In this document: positions 6,975 to 16,170 of the stretch, piece by piece
Layout: each line of letters opens with the position of its first letter
How positions within the stretch are numbered: the first letter of the stretch is position 1
NCBI GenBank assembly: GCA_945983015.1
Contig: CAMFSN010000004.1
Span: 1-31,968 of the forward strand
Source: an uncultured Bacteroidales bacterium
GTDB lineage: Bacteria > Bacteroidota > Bacteroidia > Bacteroidales > UBA932
DNA length: 31,968 bases
Reading direction: 5' to 3'
The notes under the pieces: model-generated
Database searches by the model: none
What the model was told of the DNA's origin: nothing
Seen by the model: the letters and a program-made list of their open reading frames with translations, nothing else
Position numbers and translations under genes: made by a program

Positions 6975-7997
6975 TTATCTCATCAGGAATTTGTATTTGT
7001 CAGTATTCTTGATGGCCTTGCAGGTTCCGCGCGCCACTGCGTGAAGCGGGTCGTCTGCCACTATGAATTTGATGTTAACCTTGTCCGTAAGCCTTTTGGC
7101 CAATCCCCTCAACAAGGCACCTCCGCCGGAGAGATAGATTCCGTTCTCGATGATGTCGGAGTAGAGTTCAGGTGGGGTCATCTCCAGCACGTGCATTATG
7201 GAAGTCTCTATCTTAGCTATGGATTTATCCAGACAATGGGCTATCTCCTGATAGGTGATGGTGGCTTCCACAGGATGGGCTGTCATAATGTTCGGTCCGT
7301 TAACCACATAAGGAGCCGGTTCCTCATCCAATTCTGTAAGCACTGCTCCCACGGCCCACTTGATCTTCTCTGCGGTCACCTCTCCCACCTTGATGTTATG
7401 CTGCTGGCGAAGATAATACTGAATGTCACTGGTGAACACGTCTCCCGCCACGCGGATGCTGTCCTGCTGAACCAGACCTCCCAGGGAGATTACAGCTATC
7501 TCTGTGGTGCCTCCACCTATGTCCACGACCATATTTCCTTTAGGCGCCTCCACATCCAGGCCAATTCCCAAGGCGGCGGCCATAGGCTCGAAGATGAGAT
7601 ATACATCCCTTCCTCCGGCGTGTTCCGTAGAGTCGCGCACGGCTCTTATCTCTACCTCGGTACTTCCGGAAGGAATACCGATCACCACTTTCAGATTAGG
7701 GGAAAAGAGAGAACTTTTCCTTTTGCTGACTTTGCGGATGAAACCCCTTATCATCATCTCTGCGGCGTTAAAGTCAGCGATAACGCCATCTTTTAGAGGT
7801 CTGATGGTCTTAAGTGTAGGGTTGATGCGCTCGTGCATCTTTTTAGCCTCTTCTCCTATGGCGAGGCATTTGCCTGTGGCCACATCCACTGCCACTATGC
7901 TGGGCTCGTCCAGAACTATCACCCCATTCTGATAGATGATGGTGTTAGCTGTACCCAGGTCTATTGCCAATTCTTGATTAAGAAATCCGAATGCCAT
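6975..7997 (-). CDS. mreB: Actin-like cell-shape protein MreB
   Basis: MreB polymerises into membrane-associated filaments that orient lateral wall synthesis. The 340-residue protein contains phosphate-1 loop D13-L-G-T-A-N, phosphate-2 loop D159-I-G-G-G-T-T-E, the conserved EPMAAALG segment (137-144), and the adenosine-binding LSGGGALLRG region near residue 290. The length matches the family. It is first in the operon mreB-mreC-mreD-mrdA-rodA. A TATTTTTG promoter box lies 51 nt upstream, in the divergent region shared with ispD. Presence of mreB implies a rod-shaped or once rod-shaped cell. Confidence 0.98.
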   Translation of the reverse strand: MAFGFLNQELAIDLGTANTIIYQNGVIVLDEPSIVAVDVATGKCLAIGEEAKKMHERINPTLKTIRPLKDGVIADFNAAEMMIRGFIRKVSKRKSSLFSPNLKVVIGIPSGSTEVEIRAVRDSTEHAGGRDVYLIFEPMAAALGIGLDVEAPKGNMVVDIGGGTTEIAVISLGGLVQQDSIRVAGDVFTSDIQYYLRQQHNIKVGEVTAEKIKWAVGAVLTELDEEPAPYVVNGPNIMTAHPVEATITYQEIAHCLDKSIAKIETSIMHVLEMTPPELYSDIIENGIYLSGGGALLRGLAKRLTDKVNIKFIVADDPLHAVARGTCKAIKNTDKYKFLMR

Positions 7998-8048
7998 TAA
8001 TATTTTTAATTTAAAAGGTCATACTTTCGCCAAAGCGAAACACATTTA

Positions 8049-8056
8049 CAAAAATA
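8049..8056 (-). promoter_or_regulatory. Promoter -7 box for the mreB operon
   Basis: The minus strand reads TATTTTTG, 51 nt before the mreB ATG. It is 14 nt from the opposing ispD box, so the two polymerase sites overlap face to face and may compete. Confidence 0.5.
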
Positions 8057-8070
8057 AACAAAAATGTTAG

Positions 8071-8078
8071 TATTTTTG
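8071..8078 (+). promoter_or_regulatory. Promoter -7 box for ispD
   Basis: TATTTTTG matches TAnnTTTG and ends 17 nt before the ispD ATG. No convincing -33 TTTG was found; TTTA at 8045-8048 is a weak candidate. Confidence 0.55.
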
Positions 8079-8095
8079 TATGAGAACAAGCGCTT

Positions 8096-8794
8096 ATGGA
8101 GAAAAAAATTTATGCCATCTTTGTCGCCGGAGGATCAGGCCAAAGAATGGGGACATCTACGCCCAAACAATTCCTCGATTTGGCAGGCCGTCCGGTTTTG
8201 ATTCGTACCCTGCAGCGTTTTTTAGAGGCAATTCCTGACCTGCAGGTTCTCACGGTTCTGCCTAAGATGCACTTTGGCACCTGGGATAAGCTCTGTAGGG
8301 AAGCTCACTTCGAACATCCTCAAAGATTGGTGGGTGGAGGAATCACCCGTTTTCATTCAGTCAAGAACGCCCTTAGATTCATTCCCGACGATGCTCTGGT
8401 GCTCGTACACGACGGGGTAAGGCCGAATGTCAGCGTGGAACTCATCCGGAAGGTGGTGGATAGGGTTATGGACGGAGACTGCGTGATACCTGTCATTCCG
8501 GTAACTGATACCCTTAAGTGCCTGATTCCTTCCCAGGAAAAGGGAGAGTTTGTGGAGAGTGGAGAGGAGAGCCCTGACCGCAGCAGGCTTTTCGGCGCCC
8601 AGACGCCTCAGGCTTTTCCTGCCAGACTTCTGAAGGAGGCCTATGATACCGTTTTCCTCCCTTCCTATACCGACGACGCCTCCGTCCTTAGAAACAAAAA
8701 TATACCTCTCACCTACATTCTCGGTGAAAGGTATAATATCAAAGTCACCACTCCGGAAGACCTCGACTTCCTTAGTAAGGTGTATATGAAATAA
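8096..8794 (+). CDS. ispD: 2-C-methyl-D-erythritol 4-phosphate cytidylyltransferase
   Basis: IspD transfers CMP from CTP to MEP in the non-mevalonate isoprenoid pathway, which supplies undecaprenyl phosphate and quinones. The 232-residue protein shows the nucleotide-binding N-terminus (FVAGGSGQRMG followed by PKQF), the VHDGVRPN motif, VIPVTDTLK, the TPQAF segment and the C-terminal TTPEDLDF motif. The length is typical. It stands alone on the plus strand, divergent from mreB and convergent with the Lrp-type gene, 26 nt away with no clear terminator in between. Confidence 0.96.
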   Translation: MEKKIYAIFVAGGSGQRMGTSTPKQFLDLAGRPVLIRTLQRFLEAIPDLQVLTVLPKMHFGTWDKLCREAHFEHPQRLVGGGITRFHSVKNALRFIPDDALVLVHDGVRPNVSVELIRKVVDRVMDGDCVIPVIPVTDTLKCLIPSQEKGEFVESGEESPDRSRLFGAQTPQAFPARLLKEAYDTVFLPSYTDDASVLRNKNIPLTYILGERYNIKVTTPEDLDFLSKVYMK

Positions 8795-8820
8795 ACTACT
8801 ATGGTACTATCCTGAAGTTT

Positions 8821-9294
8821 TTATTGCTCCTTATGGTGGATACTGATCTGACGTTTCAGCGGCTCATCCAGGGAGACCATGGTCTCTGTGGATTGTACGA
8901 ATGGAATCTTCTGTATGGTATTCAGGGCCACTTCCATAAAGTGGGCATTGTCTTCGAAATACAGTTTTATCAGAAGGGCTGAACGGCCTGTAATGAAGTG
9001 GCATTCCACTATCTCAGGAACCTTTTCCAAGGCGGCTATCACCTCGCTGTACTTATTATTCTCCGTCAGGTTCAAAAACATAAAGGCACAGATGGTGTAT
9101 CCGATGGAGGCCGGCTTGATAAGGGTGGAAGAACCCTCAATAACCCCCATTTCTTCCAGTCTTTTAACTCTCTGATGAATGGCGGCACCCGACACCCCGC
9201 ATTGGCGGGCTATCTCCAGATAGGGTTTTCTGGCATCATTGATAAGTTCGGAGAGGATAAACTTATCCAGTTTGTCGAGTTTGTAGTGTTCCAT
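8821..9294 (-). CDS. Lrp/AsnC-family transcriptional regulator
   Basis: This 157-residue protein has the family layout. An N-terminal winged helix-turn-helix spans about residues 5-55 (LDKFILSELINDARKPYLEI, then a recognition helix with SGAAIHQRVKRLEEMGVI). A C-terminal RAM/ligand-binding domain follows, with the ITGRSALLIKLYF strand region. Such proteins sense amino acids as octamers. The target and effector cannot be deduced here. Its ATG overlaps the topA TAA by one base (TAATG), so it is co-transcribed with and translationally tied to topA. Confidence 0.93.
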   Translation of the reverse strand: MEHYKLDKLDKFILSELINDARKPYLEIARQCGVSGAAIHQRVKRLEEMGVIEGSSTLIKPASIGYTICAFMFLNLTENNKYSEVIAALEKVPEIVECHFITGRSALLIKLYFEDNAHFMEVALNTIQKIPFVQSTETMVSLDEPLKRQISIHHKEQ

Positions 9295-11543
9295 TATTTC
9301 TTACTGTTTTGGATAATCTCCTTACATTTTTCTTCGGTAAGAGTCTGCGGGTCCACCGTTTTAGGGATTCTGTAATTCTTTCCCGCAGCCTTTATATATG
9401 GGCCGTAAGGACCGTTCATCACGCTGATGTCTCCCCAGCTGGCTATGTCCTTCTTCTGTGGGGTTTTGACTATCAAGTCTATACAATCCTGTAAGCTAAG
9501 TTTCAGAGGGTCGCTCCCTTTGGGAAGGGTGATGTTTCTGCTGCCGTGCTGCATATAGGCCCCGAACTTACCTTTTTTCAGAACTATCTGCGAGCCCTCG
9601 TACTCTCCCACCACGCGAGGCAGAGAGAACAATTTCAGGGCCTCTTCCAAAGTGATGCTTTCTATCAATTGTCCTTCTCCCAGGCTGGCATAAATCTTTT
9701 CACTGTCCTCCCCCTTCTGTACATAAGGTCCGAACTGTCCCAGTTTCGCCACTATCTTCTTCCCGTCCCTAGGGTCAAGGCCAATTTCGCGTTCCACCTT
9801 ATAGTATTCCTTGTTGTTTATGGCGGTCTCCACCTCCTTGTGGAAGGCCGGATAGAAGTTGCTTATGCATTTATGCCAATCCAATTCCCCTTCCGCAATC
9901 TTATCGAAATCGCTTTCCACCTCTGCCGTAAATCCGTAATCCAGGATGTCCGAGAAGTTCCCGACCAGAAAGTCGCTTACTGTCATCCCAATCTCCGTAG
10001 GAAGCAGTTTGCCTTTCTCCGCTCCGCACTGCTCCACTTTCTCGCTGCGGCTGATTATGTCGCCCTTCAGCTTGAGGTTTACCACCGTTTGGCTTTCGCC
10101 TTCCTTGTCTCCTTTAATCAGATAACCTCTTCCGGTGGTAAGGGTGCTGATGGTAGGAGCATAGGTGGAAGGTCTTCCTATACCCAGTTCTTCCAGTTTT
10201 TTCACCAGAGACGGTTCGGAATAACGGTATGGGGCTTGGGTGAAACGGCAATTGGCATCTATGCTCAGGGCATTCAGCTTGTCTCCAATTTGCATAGGTG
10301 GCAGTATGCTCAGGTCTTCGTCCTGACTTTCGTCGTCGCTGCTTTCAATATATAATTTAAGGAAGCCGTCGAAAATGACCTCTGCGGATTGCAGCAGATA
10401 GTGCTCGCTTCTCTTATCTATGGCTATGCTGATATTCGTGTTCAGGAGCTTTGCTTCCGCCATCTGGCTGGCCAATGTGCGTTTCCAGATCAGATTATAG
10501 AGTTTCTGCTCCTGGGCGCTGCCTTCTATGCTACTGTTAGCTATGTAGGTAGGGCGTATGGCTTCGTGGGCTTCCTGCGCTCCCTTGCTGTGGGTCTTGA
10601 ATTGTCTGGGCTTAGAGTATTCCGGCCCGAAATTGTCACAGATGAACTGCTTGGCAGAGCCGAGGGCTAGTTTTGACAAGTTCGTGGAGTCAGTACGCAT
10701 ATAGGTGATGAGACCCTTTTCGTAGAGGCTTTGGGCTACTCTCATAGTCTGACTGACTGAAAAATGGAGTTTGCGTCCAGCTTCCTGTTGCAGGGTAGAG
10801 GTGGTGAAAGGGGCTGCCGGCAGCCTGCTGCCTTCCTTTTTCTCTATCTCGCAGACCTGATAAGTGGCACCTATGCTGTCTTTGAGGAAGTTTTCGGCTT
10901 CTTCTATGGACTGGAACTTGCGGTCCAGGCTAGCCTTGACTTTCTGTCTTCCTATCTGGAACTGGGCGTCTACCTTATAGTAAGCCTGTGGCTTAAAGGC
11001 TAAAATCTCCCTTTCCTTATCCGTTACCAGTCGAAGTGCCACCGATTGGACTCGGCCGGCTGAGAGGCCTCTTTTTATCTTTCTCCACAATACAGGGGAG
11101 AGTTCGTAGCCCACCAGTCTGTCCAGTACTCTTCTGGCTTGCTGGGCATCCACCAGGTTCATATCGATCTGGCGGGGATTCTTCAGGGCTTCGAGGATGG
11201 CATCTTTGGTAATCTCGTGGAAGGTAATTCTTTGAGTCTTATTCGGGTCCAGTTTCAGAGTCTGGGCCAGGTGCCAGGATATGGCTTCTCCTTCGCGGTC
11301 CTCATCGGAAGCCAGATAGACCTTCTCCGCAGTACTTGAGAGAGCCTTTAACTCACTGACTGTCCTTTTCTTGTCAGCAGGAACTATGTACTTGGGCGTG
11401 AAGTTGTTTTCTATGTCCACACTCAAGTCTTTTTCCTGCAGGTCTCTGATATGTCCTTTGGAAGAAACCACCTTGTAGCCCTCTCCCAGAAACTTCTGTA
11501 TGGTGTCCGCCTTATGCGGGGACTCGACTATTAGCAAATTCAT
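9294..11543 (-). CDS. topA: DNA topoisomerase I (type IA)
   Basis: TopA relaxes negative supercoils. The 749-residue enzyme begins with a Toprim domain (LLIVESPHKADTI, acidic triad region S79-D-E-D-R-E-G-E), has the SAGRVQSVAL segment at 161-170, and carries the catalytic tyrosine in LIT-Y281-MRTDSTNLS. The C-terminus lacks zinc-ribbon cysteines. It has three basic glycine/aromatic repeats instead (KLGQFGPYVQKG, KKGKFGAYMQHG, MNGPYGPYIKAAG), as seen in several phyla including Bacteroidota. A TAATTTTG promoter box lies 32 nt upstream. It is transcribed with the downstream Lrp-type gene and divergently from the PBP1A operon. Confidence 0.97.
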   Translation of the reverse strand: MNLLIVESPHKADTIQKFLGEGYKVVSSKGHIRDLQEKDLSVDIENNFTPKYIVPADKKRTVSELKALSSTAEKVYLASDEDREGEAISWHLAQTLKLDPNKTQRITFHEITKDAILEALKNPRQIDMNLVDAQQARRVLDRLVGYELSPVLWRKIKRGLSAGRVQSVALRLVTDKEREILAFKPQAYYKVDAQFQIGRQKVKASLDRKFQSIEEAENFLKDSIGATYQVCEIEKKEGSRLPAAPFTTSTLQQEAGRKLHFSVSQTMRVAQSLYEKGLITYMRTDSTNLSKLALGSAKQFICDNFGPEYSKPRQFKTHSKGAQEAHEAIRPTYIANSSIEGSAQEQKLYNLIWKRTLASQMAEAKLLNTNISIAIDKRSEHYLLQSAEVIFDGFLKLYIESSDDESQDEDLSILPPMQIGDKLNALSIDANCRFTQAPYRYSEPSLVKKLEELGIGRPSTYAPTISTLTTGRGYLIKGDKEGESQTVVNLKLKGDIISRSEKVEQCGAEKGKLLPTEIGMTVSDFLVGNFSDILDYGFTAEVESDFDKIAEGELDWHKCISNFYPAFHKEVETAINNKEYYKVEREIGLDPRDGKKIVAKLGQFGPYVQKGEDSEKIYASLGEGQLIESITLEEALKLFSLPRVVGEYEGSQIVLKKGKFGAYMQHGSRNITLPKGSDPLKLSLQDCIDLIVKTPQKKDIASWGDISVMNGPYGPYIKAAGKNYRIPKTVDPQTLTEEKCKEIIQNSKK

Positions 11544-11575
11544 ACTGCAAAGAAAAACACAAATAAAGAATTTTT

Positions 11576-11583
11576 CAAAATTA
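11576..11583 (-). promoter_or_regulatory. Promoter -7 box for topA-lrp
   Basis: The minus strand reads TAATTTTG, 32 nt before the topA ATG. It sits 7 nt from the opposing box at 11590-11597. Confidence 0.5.
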
Positions 11584-11589
11584 AATGAG

Positions 11590-11597
11590 TATTTTTG
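11590..11597 (+). promoter_or_regulatory. Promoter -7 box for the PBP1A operon, implying a very short leader
   Basis: TATTTTTG ends 8 nt before the ATG at 11606. A transcript from it would start only a few bases before that ATG or at it. It also overlaps the upstream in-frame ATG at 11585, making that codon an unlikely start. Confidence 0.5.
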
Positions 11598-11605
11598 CGC
11601 CTGTT

Positions 11606-13978
11606 ATGAAGGAACGTACGAAAAAAAAGATAATCATTTGCTTTTGGGTCCTGGTCATCCTGCCGATATTGGCAGTATTCGGACTTTTCTTTTCTGTCGC
11701 ACGCTTTGCACAGATCCCCTCATTCGCCGAGCTGGAGCATCCGAAGAATAATCTTGCCACTCAGCTGATTTCCTGTGATGGAGAGGTCATCAGCACCTTT
11801 CATATAGAGAATAGAACCTACGTGTCTTACGAGGATATTTCCCCTAATGTCATCAATGCGGCCATAGCCACGGAGGATGCCCGTTTTTACTCTCATTGCG
11901 GAATAGATTTCCAAAGTTTGGGAAGGGTTCTGGTGAAGACCTTGCTGATGCGGGATTCCAGTCAGGGAGGAGGCAGCACCATCACCCAGCAATTGGCCAA
12001 GACTCTTTACCCTCGAGAGGAAGTTCTGAGCGGATTCCCAGGGGCTAAGGTGGTCTCTATGGTCTGGGTGAAACTGAAGGAATGGGTGACCGCAGTCAAG
12101 TTGGAGAAGAACTACACGAAGGAGGAGATAGTGGCTATGTACCTGAATTCCATTTTCTTCGGAAGTGGAGCCTATGGCATCAAGGCGGCGAGCGAAACTT
12201 TTTTCGGGAAGCAGCCTTCGGAATTGAACATTCAGGAAGCAGCTATGCTGGTAGGGGCAGTAAACAAGCCGACCCGCTATAACCCTGTGCTCAATCCGGA
12301 ATTGGCCAAGACCAGAAGAGATTTTGTGATCTCGCAGATGGCCAAGGCCGGCTACATAAGCGAGAGTCAGAAGACATTGGCACAGAATAGCCCCATAGAG
12401 CTGAATTATAGCGTCCAGGACCATAATTCCGGCATTGCGCCTTACTTCAGGGATATGATCAGAAGGGAGATGAGCGCAAGCAAGCCGAAGCGGAATCAGT
12501 ATCTTTTCGAAGATGAGTATGTGGCTGACACCATCAGGTGGAATCAGGACGCCTTCTTTGGCTGGCTTAATAAGAATACTAAGCCGAATGGGGAGAAATA
12601 TAATCTGGATAAGGATGGCTTGAAGATATATGTGACCATCAATTCCAGGATGCAGCGTTATGCCGAAGAGGCTGTGCAGGAGCAGCTTTCGAAGAATTTG
12701 CAACCACTTTTCAGCAAGGAAGTACGCAAAAGGGTTTGTCCACCATATCCTGATGACATAGACACCACGGCGTATAATAACATTATGTATCAGGCCCGTA
12801 AATGGAGTGAGCGATACAGGGTGGGGAAGAAGGCAGGTCTTTCTGAGAAGGAGATTATGGCTCAGTTTGACAGGCCTGTGAAGATGAGAGTTTTCGCCTG
12901 GAACGAGGCGGGTTACATAGATACCCTGATGACCCCGAACGATTCCATCAAGTATTGCAAGTCCATTCTTAGGGCTTCCTTTATGGCCATTGAGCCGGAA
13001 AGCGGGGAGGTCAGGGCTTACGTGGGCGGACCATCCTACAAGTATTTCAAATATGACAATGTCCGCCAGGGTAAACGTCAGGTGGGAAGTACGGTCAAGC
13101 CTTTCCTCTACACCTTGGCTATGCAGGAGGGGATGACGCCTTGCGACAAGGTGGTGAATATGCCTCAGACCTTTGTGGTTAACGGGGATACCTGGACGCC
13201 ACGCTCTACCGACAGGGCGGATTATATAGGTAAGACCGTGACTCTGAAATGGGGTCTTACACACAGTTCGAACAACATCTCGGCATATCTTATGAAACAG
13301 TTTGGCCCTGCCGCTATGGCTAAGATGATGCGGAAGATGGGAGTGAGCAGTCATTTCGATGAGGTTTATTCCCTTTGTGTGGGACCGGCTGACCTGACTT
13401 TGTGTGAGATGGTGTCGGCTTTTAACACTTTCCCTTCGAAGGGAGTGTATTCCACCCCTCTGTTTGTAAGCAGGATTGAAGATGCTGACGGGAACATACT
13501 TGCGGAGTTCTCTAACAAGAGGCGGGAGGCCATATCTGAACAGACTGCCTACCTGATGGTGAATCTGATGCAAGGCGTGATAGATCACGGTACTGGAGTG
13601 CGTCTGAGAAACAGGTATAAGCTCAAAGGGGAAATTGCTGGTAAGACCGGTACGACGAATGATAACTCTGATGGCTGGTTCATAGGCTATACCCCTAAGA
13701 TTACCGCCGGCGCCTGGGTGGGCGGTGAAGACAGGATGGTGCACTTTAAGGAATTGGCCTTGGGAAGCGGTTCTAATATGGCTCTGCCTATCTGGGGTAT
13801 CTGGATGAAGAAATGCCTGGCAGACCCTTATCTGGACTTTAGCGAGAGCGATGTGTTCGAGGCTCCGGTAGGGATGAATCTGGATTTGAGCTGTACCGGA
13901 GGTGATATAGAGACAGAGGATAATGCCGAGGAGTTCTTCGGCTATAGTCAGGACGAGGAGGAAGACTTTTTCAATTGA
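11606..13978 (+). CDS. mrcA: Class A penicillin-binding protein (PBP1A-type, bifunctional)
   Basis: This enzyme polymerises and cross-links peptidoglycan. From the chosen start it has 790 residues. A basic N-terminus and membrane helix (about 9-33) are followed by a GT51 glycosyltransferase domain (catalytic E90 in AIATEDARF; GGGSTITQQLAK at 121-132) and a transpeptidase domain with S495-T-V-K498, S555-N-N557 and K680-T-G-T683. The C-terminal tail is strongly acidic (SQDEEEDFF). An in-frame ATG at 11585 adds MSIFAPV, but a TATTTTTG promoter box lies between the two, so I prefer 11606. It leads an operon with the hydrolase, MurF-like ligase, ddl and prmC. Confidence 0.95.
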   Translation: MKERTKKKIIICFWVLVILPILAVFGLFFSVARFAQIPSFAELEHPKNNLATQLISCDGEVISTFHIENRTYVSYEDISPNVINAAIATEDARFYSHCGIDFQSLGRVLVKTLLMRDSSQGGGSTITQQLAKTLYPREEVLSGFPGAKVVSMVWVKLKEWVTAVKLEKNYTKEEIVAMYLNSIFFGSGAYGIKAASETFFGKQPSELNIQEAAMLVGAVNKPTRYNPVLNPELAKTRRDFVISQMAKAGYISESQKTLAQNSPIELNYSVQDHNSGIAPYFRDMIRREMSASKPKRNQYLFEDEYVADTIRWNQDAFFGWLNKNTKPNGEKYNLDKDGLKIYVTINSRMQRYAEEAVQEQLSKNLQPLFSKEVRKRVCPPYPDDIDTTAYNNIMYQARKWSERYRVGKKAGLSEKEIMAQFDRPVKMRVFAWNEAGYIDTLMTPNDSIKYCKSILRASFMAIEPESGEVRAYVGGPSYKYFKYDNVRQGKRQVGSTVKPFLYTLAMQEGMTPCDKVVNMPQTFVVNGDTWTPRSTDRADYIGKTVTLKWGLTHSSNNISAYLMKQFGPAAMAKMMRKMGVSSHFDEVYSLCVGPADLTLCEMVSAFNTFPSKGVYSTPLFVSRIEDADGNILAEFSNKRREAISEQTAYLMVNLMQGVIDHGTGVRLRNRYKLKGEIAGKTGTTNDNSDGWFIGYTPKITAGAWVGGEDRMVHFKELALGSGSNMALPIWGIWMKKCLADPYLDFSESDVFEAPVGMNLDLSCTGGDIETEDNAEEFFGYSQDEEEDFFN

Positions 13979-13983
13979 TTCTT

Positions 13984-14727
13984 ATGTTTTTCGAGTATAA
14001 GGGCAAGCGGGTGTTTTACGAGATACAGGGTAGCGGCAAAGATTTGCTTTTGCTGCACGGCTGGGGCTGCACTCATGGCATTTTCGCTGCCTTTGTGCCG
14101 GATTTGGCCTTGAATCACAGGGTCTTAGCTTTGGATTTTCCGGGTTTTGGAGAATCTGAGGAGCCGCAGGAAGTCTGGGGAGTTGAGGATTATACCCTTA
14201 TGCTGGAGGCTTTTTGCAGGGATTTGGGAGTAAGAGACCCTTCCATAGTCTGCCATTCCTTCGGGGGTAGGGTGGCTATTCTCTTTGCTTCTCGCAATGC
14301 GGTGGAGAGGATGATATTCGCGGATGCGGCAGGCATAAAGCCGCGCAGGTCAGCGGGGTATTACCTGAAAGTGTATTCGTATAAATTGGCCAAGTTTTAT
14401 CTGTTGAAGATTAAGAAGGATAGGGAGGCTTTCGAGAGGATGAGAAAGGGGCGGGGCTCTTCGGATTACCAGAATGCCTCCGATAAGATGAAGGCTATTC
14501 TCTCGAAGACCGTATCTGAAGATTTGAGACGCTATCTTCCTAAGATTCAAGCCCCTGTACTCTTGTTTTGGGGAGAGAATGACAGCGCTACTCCACTTCG
14601 GGATGCCAGGATAATGGAGAAACTCATTCCTGATGCCGGTCTGGTGACAGTTAAGGGGGGTAGCCATTTTTCCTTCCTGGATGATCCTCTCCTGTTTCGT
14701 TCGATGATTCACACTTTTTTGAAATAG
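13984..14727 (+). CDS. Alpha/beta hydrolase
   Basis: The 247-residue protein has the alpha/beta-hydrolase fold. LLLHGWG forms the oxyanion region near residues 22-28. A nucleophile elbow reads CHSFGG, with Cys in place of the usual first Gly and the catalytic Ser in the middle. A likely acid Asp lies in ENDSATP and the His in GGSHFSF. The substrate cannot be inferred. The PBP1A stop codon overlaps an alternative upstream TTG (13975); I use the ATG at 13984, which gives the conserved-looking start MFFEYKGKRV. The ligase gene follows directly at the stop codon, so it sits inside a cell-wall operon, although a wall-related role is only inferred. Confidence 0.88.
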   Translation: MFFEYKGKRVFYEIQGSGKDLLLLHGWGCTHGIFAAFVPDLALNHRVLALDFPGFGESEEPQEVWGVEDYTLMLEAFCRDLGVRDPSIVCHSFGGRVAILFASRNAVERMIFADAAGIKPRRSAGYYLKVYSYKLAKFYLLKIKKDREAFERMRKGRGSSDYQNASDKMKAILSKTVSEDLRRYLPKIQAPVLLFWGENDSATPLRDARIMEKLIPDAGLVTVKGGSHFSFLDDPLLFRSMIHTFLK

Positions 14728-16164
14728 ATGGAAATCTGGATTGAAATAACGATATACATTGTCTCTCTTTTGCTCTTTCTGCCCTGCGTATTCTATTATA
14801 TGAATATGTTTCAGCAGAATTCCTATCGTCCGCGGCGTTTTCTGCGTTGGCTGCGTCAGGATCCTCTGCCGCATTTTTTCAGGAAGGCCAAGCTGAAATT
14901 CGTTTTCACCCACAGAATGCGCCGGCTGCTGCTTGTGGAATTGCTGCTGTTTGTGTTATCTGCACTTCTGAGTCCTTTTGCCGCTTTGGCCTGCGCGCTT
15001 TTGAGTCCGGCGATTCTGCTGCTTTCGAACCTGTTGCTAAGTCCCGTGGAGAAGGCTATAAACCGCTATTTCTATAGGGATGCCAAGTCTCGTCTGGAGG
15101 CACATAAGGGTCTGGTGGTCATAGGTATTACCGGAAGCTATGGAAAGACCAGCACCAAGCATTACCTCTACCGGATCCTGAGCGAGAAATACAATGTTCT
15201 GATGACTCCGGGGAATTTCAATACCACCTTGGGAGTGGTCAGAACCATCAGAGAACAACTTCAGCCTTTCCATCAGATATTCATAGTGGAGATGGGGGCT
15301 AAGCAAAGGGGGGATATCAAGGAGATATGTGAGCTGGTACATCCTCAGATAGGAATAGTCACTTCCGTGGGAAAGATGCATCTGGAGACTTTCGGTAGCC
15401 TGGAGAACATACAGAAGACAAAGTTTGAACTGCTGGAGGCTCTGCCTTCCGATGGATATGGAGTATATAATGCTGAATCCGAGGGGGTTGCTTCCTATAA
15501 GGGGATTCCTTCGCATTGCCGGCTGGAATCTTATGGTATAGATGCTCACAGGTGCGATGTCAGGGCGGCAAATCTGCTCTATGACAGCAGGGGAATGTCT
15601 TTTGACCTGATAGATTCCAAGGGTATGGAACATTATCAGAGCAAACTCCTGGGAAAGAACAATGTCCTTAATCTCTGCGCTGCTCTGATGGTGGCCTCTC
15701 ATTTGGGACTCAGTCCTGAGCAGAGAAGAAGGGCGGTTGCGAAGATACAGAGTGTGGAGCATCGACTCAGCATCAGTCATCGTGGAAGCCTTACCATCTT
15801 GGACGATGCCTATAATTCCAATCCTGAGGGGGCGGCTATGGCTTTGGGGGTATTGAAGGATATGAGTCTGCCAGAAGGAGGGAAAAGGATAGTCATCACT
15901 CCAGGCTTTGTGGAGTTGGGGCCGCTTCAGTGGGAAGAGTGTAGAAAGCTTGGGTATCGCTCTGCCAAATCGGCAGATATACTGGTGATAGTAAATAAGT
16001 TAAATAGGGAGGCCATATATAGTGGGGCCATAGAGGGAGGCTTGGAAGAGAAGAATATAATCTGCGCTGATACTCTCAGCGATGCTTTGATTAAAGTTTC
16101 TTCCTTGAGCAGCCCCGGTTCGGTTCTCTTATATGAGAATGACCTTCCGGATATGTTTAAATAA
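14728..16164 (+). CDS. Membrane-anchored MurF-like Mur ligase
   Basis: The product has a Mur-ligase core: P-loop GSYGKTST at about 136-143, the GNFNTTLGV segment, VEMGAKQRGDI, the HLETFGS region, LDDAYNSNPEG and a C-terminal domain with VITPGFVELG. This is closest to MurF, which adds D-Ala-D-Ala to UDP-MurNAc-tripeptide. Unlike E. coli MurF, the region before the P-loop is not a UDP-substrate-binding domain but membrane helices (about 5-25 and 66-105) with the linker QQNSYRPRRFLRWLR. The neighbouring ddl makes the D-Ala-D-Ala substrate, which supports a MurF role. A different amidating or anchored-substrate Mur ligase is possible. It begins directly after the hydrolase stop. Confidence 0.85.
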   Translation: MEIWIEITIYIVSLLLFLPCVFYYMNMFQQNSYRPRRFLRWLRQDPLPHFFRKAKLKFVFTHRMRRLLLVELLLFVLSALLSPFAALACALLSPAILLLSNLLLSPVEKAINRYFYRDAKSRLEAHKGLVVIGITGSYGKTSTKHYLYRILSEKYNVLMTPGNFNTTLGVVRTIREQLQPFHQIFIVEMGAKQRGDIKEICELVHPQIGIVTSVGKMHLETFGSLENIQKTKFELLEALPSDGYGVYNAESEGVASYKGIPSHCRLESYGIDAHRCDVRAANLLYDSRGMSFDLIDSKGMEHYQSKLLGKNNVLNLCAALMVASHLGLSPEQRRRAVAKIQSVEHRLSISHRGSLTILDDAYNSNPEGAAMALGVLKDMSLPEGGKRIVITPGFVELGPLQWEECRKLGYRSAKSADILVIVNKLNREAIYSGAIEGGLEEKNIICADTLSDALIKVSSLSSPGSVLLYENDLPDMFK

Positions 16165-16170
16165 TAATAT

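Noticed and set aside
6852..7796. A 314-codon plus-strand ORF across mreC and mreB
   Set aside because: It is antisense to two well-supported genes, and its translation has no recognisable domain.
11720..13744. A 674-codon open frame antisense to PBP1A
   Set aside because: It lies wholly opposite a gene with all catalytic motifs intact, its translation is rich in His, Arg and Leu without domain signatures, and it is best explained by codon bias of the real gene.
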